Below, in pieces: positions 7,643 through 10,437 of a stretch of 10,437 bases of DNA (positions within the stretch are counted from its first letter, which is position 1; every line of letters starts with the position of its first letter). Origin of the DNA: Gallionellaceae bacterium (GTDB taxonomy: Bacteria > Pseudomonadota > Gammaproteobacteria > Burkholderiales > Gallionellaceae); assembly GCA_021731185.1 (NCBI GenBank), contig JAKFXW010000041.1:1-10437 (forward strand), in the 5' to 3' direction. The translations under genes and the position numbers were made by a program. The notes below the pieces were generated by a model. That model was not told the DNA's origin, searched no databases, and saw only the letters and a program-made list of their open reading frames with translations.

Positions 7643-8423
7643 CTATCTGCCCTTCATGCATCAGCGACTCAGCTTGCTCGTGTAGTTGAGCACTCGTGCG
7701 GCCAAATCTGCGCTCACGCGCTTGATAGGATTGAATAGCTAAATTCAAAGCTGCCACATCAAAAGCTGGCCACAAGGTATCCGTAAAATATAGTTCGGCA
7801 TAAGCCAATTGCCACAATAAAAAATTGCTGATGCGCTCTTCACCTCCAGTGCGGATAAATAAATCCGGCTCCGGCGCATAGTACATGGAAAGATAGGGGG
7901 CTAAATCTTCTTCGGTGAAAGATGATGCTAACTCAGGACGATTCCGTAACATGGCATGGGTGGCCTGCAATATATCCCAACGACCCCCATAGTTAGCAGC
8001 AATGGTTAAAGTCAGATTGGAATTATGCTGGGTGAGTTGCTCAGCTTCGACAATATGGCGTTGCAAATTATCATCGAAGCGACTGCGATCTCCGATGATT
8101 TTCAGACGGATATTATTTTCATGCAATTTGCTGACTTCGCGCTCCAGCATTTTCAAAAACAAATCCATCAGAAAAGTCACTTCGTCAGCAGGCCGCCGCC
8201 AGTTTTCACTGCTGAAGGCGAACAACGTAAGATATTCCACGCCTAAACTACGGCAGGCTTTGACTATCTCGCGCACGGTTTCCACACCGCGCTGATGTCC
8301 AACCACACGTGGCATAAAACGCTGCTTCGCCCAGCGCCCATTGCCATCCATGATAATGGCAATGTGGCGAGGCACTTGTGGCGCGATTGGGATGTCGCAG
8401 GTAGAGCTTTGAAATAACGCCAT
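7635..8423 (-). CDS. uppS: Di-trans,poly-cis-undecaprenyl-diphosphate synthase UppS
   Basis: UppS adds eight isopentenyl units in cis to farnesyl-PP, making the C55 lipid carrier for peptidoglycan and O-antigen synthesis; it works at the cytoplasmic membrane face. The 262-aa product has the active-site motif IAIIMDGNGRWAKQR (21-35) with the catalytic Asp26, the LTLFAFSSENWRRP segment (65-78), and the C-terminal signature DLFIRTGGEERISNFLLWQL (187-206) followed by AYAELYF, with the Arg and Glu residues that bind IPP diphosphate and magnesium. The start ATG at 8423 has GGAA six bases upstream. The first 15 or so residues are variable, so the start could be debated, but MDGNGR sits at the usual distance from the N-terminus. 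Unlike most genes here it is not close to its upstream neighbour: 303 bp separate it from frr. Confidence 0.97.
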   Translation of the reverse strand: MALFQSSTCDIPIAPQVPRHIAIIMDGNGRWAKQRFMPRVVGHQRGVETVREIVKACRSLGVEYLTLFAFSSENWRRPADEVTFLMDLFLKMLEREVSKLHENNIRLKIIGDRSRFDDNLQRHIVEAEQLTQHNSNLTLTIAANYGGRWDILQATHAMLRNRPELASSFTEEDLAPYLSMYYAPEPDLFIRTGGEERISNFLLWQLAYAELYFTDTLWPAFDVAALNLAIQSYQARERRFGRTSAQLHEQAESLMHEGQIDA

Positions 8424-8513
8424 CAGGAATTCCGATCAAGCACAGTGAAAACAGAAAAATAAGTAGCAATTAATATAACTTGAAAAATGACTTGCCACTT
8501 CACCAAAGGTAGG

Positions 8514-8547
8514 CAATCCGCATCCAACCGAAGGTTGGGCGGAATTG
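8514..8547. repeat. Strong imperfect inverted repeat (hairpin) in the frr-uppS gap
   Basis: CAATCCGC (8514-8521) pairs with GCGGAATTG (8539-8547) with one bulged A. After an AT bulge, CCAACC (8524-8529) pairs with GGTTGG (8533-8538) around a GAA loop. This gives about 14 base pairs in total. No T-tract follows on either strand, so it is not a standard intrinsic terminator. It resembles REP-like or MITE-type intergenic palindromes, or an RNA processing or stability hairpin. Confidence 0.75.
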
Positions 8548-8609
8548 ACACCCTCTGGATTGCCATATTGCCTAGGTTGCTCCGCTTCCCAATAAAAAAG
8601 AGCATCGGA

Positions 8610-8626
8610 CATTGTCCCCTTGTGGG
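8610..8626 (-). repeat. 17-bp dispersed repeat, copy 2 (frr-uppS gap)
   Basis: This is identical to 5541-5557 in the dxr tail and in the same orientation relative to the operon. On the minus strand it forms GTCCC / ACAAG / GGGAC, a 5-bp stem, when one flanking base is included. It lies on the frr side of the larger hairpin. Confidence 0.8.
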
Positions 8627-8726
8627 ACGGCGAGAATGAGACGACAACGAAACGATAGTACATAAAGCACAACAAATAACAAAAAACGAAGCTAACACAG
8701 CGATCGCTTTTATCGGTGCAGTGAAA

Positions 8727-9284
8727 TTAAACCGCCAGCAATTCTGCTTCTTTGGTTTGTAATATTTTATCGACTTCAGCTATAAAACGATCAGTCAACT
8801 TCTGCACCTCATCTTGTGCGCGGCGTTCATCATCCTCACTAACATCTTTGTCCTTCAACATTTTTTTTAACTGCTCATTGGCATCACGGCGCACATTGCG
8901 AATTGCAACCTTGGCCGTTTCGGTTTCCGCACGCACCACCTTAATCAAGTCACGTCGGCGTTCCTCCGTTAGGGTCGGCATGGGCACACGGATTACGTCG
9001 CCATTGGTTGAAGGGTTCAAACCCAGATCAGCATCACGTATGGCTTTTTCAACTGCGCCAATCAGTTTTTTTTCCCAAGGTTGCACACCGATGGTACGCG
9101 CATCAATCAAAGTGACGTTGGCCACTTGTGAAATGAGCGTGGCAGTACCGTAATAATCCACCATGACATGATCCAAAATGCCGACATGCGCCCGCCCTAC
9201 GCGGATTTTTCCGAAATCTGCCTTAAGCACCTCCAGCGACTTAGTCATTTTCAATTCAGTATTTTTTTTAACATCTGTAATCAT
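8727..9284 (-). CDS. frr: Ribosome recycling factor Frr (RRF)
   Basis: RRF works with EF-G to split the post-termination ribosome in the cytoplasm. From the ATG at 9284 the product is 185 aa, exactly the usual RRF length. It begins MITDVKKNTELKMTKSLEVL, with the long helices of domain I. KIRVGRAHVGILD is the conserved segment after the first helix. DLGLNPSTNGDVIRVPMPTL is followed by TEERRRDLIKVVR, then VAIRNVRRDANEQLKK and DEVQKLTDRFI, all characteristic of the family. A longer reading from a TTG at 9311 exists, but the ATG is preferred because GGGAG lies about eight bases upstream and the length fits. It starts 30 bp after pyrH and is followed by an unusually long gap before uppS. Confidence 0.98.
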   Translation of the reverse strand: MITDVKKNTELKMTKSLEVLKADFGKIRVGRAHVGILDHVMVDYYGTATLISQVANVTLIDARTIGVQPWEKKLIGAVEKAIRDADLGLNPSTNGDVIRVPMPTLTEERRRDLIKVVRAETETAKVAIRNVRRDANEQLKKMLKDKDVSEDDERRAQDEVQKLTDRFIAEVDKILQTKEAELLAV

Positions 9285-9314
9285 TACTTTTTCTCCCACT
9301 CGACAAATCAAGCG

Positions 9315-10037
9315 TTAATCACAATGCACCAAAGTTCCTTCATCTTCCCCCATCACCACGCGCTTCAATGCCCCGTGCTTGAAAATACTAAAGACGATGA
9401 TAGGTAAACTTTGATCGCGACACAATGTCAGCGCGGTCGCATCCATCACTTTTAGATTTTTACTAATCGCCTCATCGAAACTCAGCTTGAGATAGCGCGT
9501 GGCTGTTTTATCCAGCTTTGGGTCAGCCGTGTACACACCATCCACCTTGGTGGCTTTGATAACCACTTCCGCAGACATTTCCACGCCGCGCAGTGCCGCC
9601 GCAGTATCCGTAGTAAAAAATGGATTGCCCGTACCCGCACCAAATATCACCACCTTACCCTCTTCCAGATAACGTAACGCTTTGCCACGTATGAATGGTT
9701 CAGCCACTTGCTCCAAATTCAACGCGGATTGCACGCGACAGGCCAAGCCAAAACGTTTCATCGCGTCCTGCAAGGCCATGGCATTCATGACTGTGGCCAA
9801 CATACCCATGTAATCTGCGGTAGCGCGATCCATACCCGCAGCAGCCGGAGCAACGCCACGAAATATATTACCGCCGCCAATCACGATTGCAACTTGCACG
9901 CCTAATGCGACGACCTCACCAATTTCAGCAACAATACGTTCAATGACTTCACGGTTAATACCGTAGCTGTCATCGCCCATCAAAGCCTCACCCGACAGCT
10001 TGAGCATGATGCGTTTGTATTTTGGAGTGGCCGCCAT
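9315..10037 (-). CDS. pyrH: Uridylate kinase PyrH (UMP kinase)
   Basis: PyrH phosphorylates UMP to UDP with ATP; it is a hexameric amino-acid-kinase-family enzyme, commonly regulated by GTP and UTP. The 240-aa product (E. coli 241 aa) shows IMLKLSGEAL (10-19) with phosphate-binding Lys13, IGGGNIFRG (53-61), MDRATADYMGMLATVMNAMA (69-88), FGAGTGNPFFTTDTAAALR (132-150) and ATKVDGVYTADP (162-173). The ATG at 10037 starts two bases after the tsf stop, with AAGGTG within the end of tsf as ribosome-binding site. The tsf-pyrH-frr order is conserved across bacteria. Confidence 0.98.
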   Translation of the reverse strand: MAATPKYKRIMLKLSGEALMGDDSYGINREVIERIVAEIGEVVALGVQVAIVIGGGNIFRGVAPAAAGMDRATADYMGMLATVMNAMALQDAMKRFGLACRVQSALNLEQVAEPFIRGKALRYLEEGKVVIFGAGTGNPFFTTDTAAALRGVEMSAEVVIKATKVDGVYTADPKLDKTATRYLKLSFDEAISKNLKVMDATALTLCRDQSLPIIVFSIFKHGALKRVVMGEDEGTLVHCD

Positions 10038-10039
10038 AT

Positions 10040-10437
10040 TTACACCTTAGCCGCAGCGGCGACTTCCGCCGCGTAATCTACTATCACTTTTTCAATTCCT
10101 TCACCTACCACGAACATTTGAAAAGCCTTAACCTGTGCGCCTTGCTTGGCCAGAAATTTTTCCACTAAGGTATCAGGGTCTTTCACAAAAGGCTGACCCA
10201 TCAAGGTCACTTCCGCCAGATATTTAGCGATACGGCCGTCTACCATTTTTTCAACGATATTCGCGGGCTTGCCACTTTCTGCCGCTTGCGCGGTATAAAT
10301 TTTACGTTCCTGATCCAAAGTTGCTTGCGGCACCTGGCTGGAAGAAACACAAATCGGCTTACTGGCAGCAATATGCATGGCAATATCTTTGCCCAATGTT
10401 TCATTGCCGCCGCTGTAATCGACCAGCACACCAATTC
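10040..10437 (-). CDS. tsf: Elongation factor Ts, C-terminal part (cut by window edge)
   Basis: Only the last 131 residues are in the window; the reading frame is open to the right edge, starting at IGVLVDYSGG. EF-Ts is the nucleotide exchange factor that recycles EF-Tu-GDP. The segment carries GKDIAMHIAASKP, SGKPANIVEKMVDGRIAKYL, TLMGQPFVKDP and MFVVGEGIEKV, which line up with the core subdomain and C-terminal module of E. coli EF-Ts, and it ends in an Ala-rich tail (DYAAEVAAAAKV). The true start, the EF-Tu-contacting N-terminal domain and probably rpsB lie outside the window. Confidence 0.97.
   Translation of the reverse strand, partial: IGVLVDYSGGNETLGKDIAMHIAASKPICVSSSQVPQATLDQERKIYTAQAAESGKPANIVEKMVDGRIAKYLAEVTLMGQPFVKDPDTLVEKFLAKQGAQVKAFQMFVVGEGIEKVIVDYAAEVAAAAKV

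Larger units (their letters stand above)
8424..8726. other. 303-bp frr-uppS intergenic region with structured sequence
   Basis: This is the only large gap in the window; elsewhere neighbours overlap or lie at most 62 bp apart. It contains a strong imperfect hairpin (8514-8547), competing inverted repeats (8510-8574), a 17-bp sequence shared with dxr (8610-8626) and a 10-bp palindrome, agcgatcgct (8699-8708), just after frr. The part next to uppS (about 8440-8490) is AT-rich and includes minus-strand TATATTAAT, a possible -10 without a convincing -35. An open reading frame of 91 codons (GTG at 8698) ends in a TGATG overlap with uppS, but it has no Shine-Dalgarno and runs through the hairpin, so I do not call it a gene. 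I infer an inserted non-coding repeat or a leader/processing region for the downstream part of the operon. Confidence 0.7.

Noticed and set aside
8462..8477. TATATTAAT as a -10 element for a uppS promoter
   Set aside because: No acceptable -35 hexamer lies 16-18 bases upstream; TTGGTG is 23 bases away. AT-rich sequence alone is not enough to call a promoter.
8436..8675. 79-codon frame on the minus strand in the frr-uppS gap
   Set aside because: It overlaps the 91-codon frame, the hairpin and the repeat. The start at its 5' end lacks a Shine-Dalgarno, and the internal ATG after AAGGGG is only three bases away, too close. No family resemblance.
8699..8708. 10-bp palindrome agcgatcgct after frr as a terminator
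   Set aside because: The stem is self-complementary without a loop, and the T-rich stretch starts too far downstream on the minus strand. It contains GCGATCGC, known as a common cyanobacterial motif, but one copy here means nothing by itself.
9285..9311. Upstream TTG start for frr adding nine residues
   Set aside because: The ATG at 9284 gives the standard 185-aa RRF, begins with the family-typical MITD and has a well-spaced GGGAG.

Overview
The window is one long, single-strand chromosomal gene cluster from a Gram-negative bacterium. All eleven genes are read on the minus strand. In transcriptional order, from the right edge to the left, they are tsf (3' part), pyrH, frr, uppS, cdsA, dxr, rseP, bamA, skp (ompH), lpxD and fabZ (5' part). 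This order is the widely conserved proteobacterial translation / isoprenoid / envelope-biogenesis cluster. The protein sequences look betaproteobacterial. The moderate base composition would suit a Nitrosomonadales- or Gallionellaceae-like lineage, but the genus is a guess.

Region by region: 10437-8727 holds the translation and nucleotide genes: EF-Ts, UMP kinase and ribosome recycling factor. An unusually wide gap of 303 bp follows (8424-8726), with no convincing gene. It contains a strong imperfect hairpin (8514-8547), short competing inverted repeats around it, and one copy of a 17-bp sequence that recurs inside dxr. Then come uppS and cdsA (8-bp overlap), and dxr and rseP (4-bp ATGA overlap). 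dxr carries a non-conserved, Asn/Ser-rich C-terminal tail built partly from a 15-bp tandem duplication and the second copy of the 17-bp repeat. After rseP comes bamA, 8 bp downstream. A 62-bp spacer with a perfect 14-bp palindrome and a promoter-like sequence precedes skp. lpxD and fabZ follow (TGATG overlap), and fabZ runs off the left edge.

Functionally, UppS (undecaprenyl-PP lipid carrier), Dxr (MEP pathway, which feeds UppS with isoprenoid units), CdsA (CDP-diacylglycerol for phospholipids), LpxD and FabZ (lipid A acylation and fatty-acid elongation), BamA and Skp (outer-membrane protein assembly and its periplasmic chaperone) and RseP (site-2 protease of the envelope-stress response) together supply membrane and cell-wall precursors and outer-membrane assembly. 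Tight spacing and overlaps suggest a co-transcribed, translationally coupled operon with possible internal control points at 8424-8726 and 1777-1838.

I found no mobile element with a transposase, CRISPR array, tRNA or rRNA, and no clearly new system. The unusual material is limited to the frr-uppS gap, the Dxr tail and the bamA-skp spacer.
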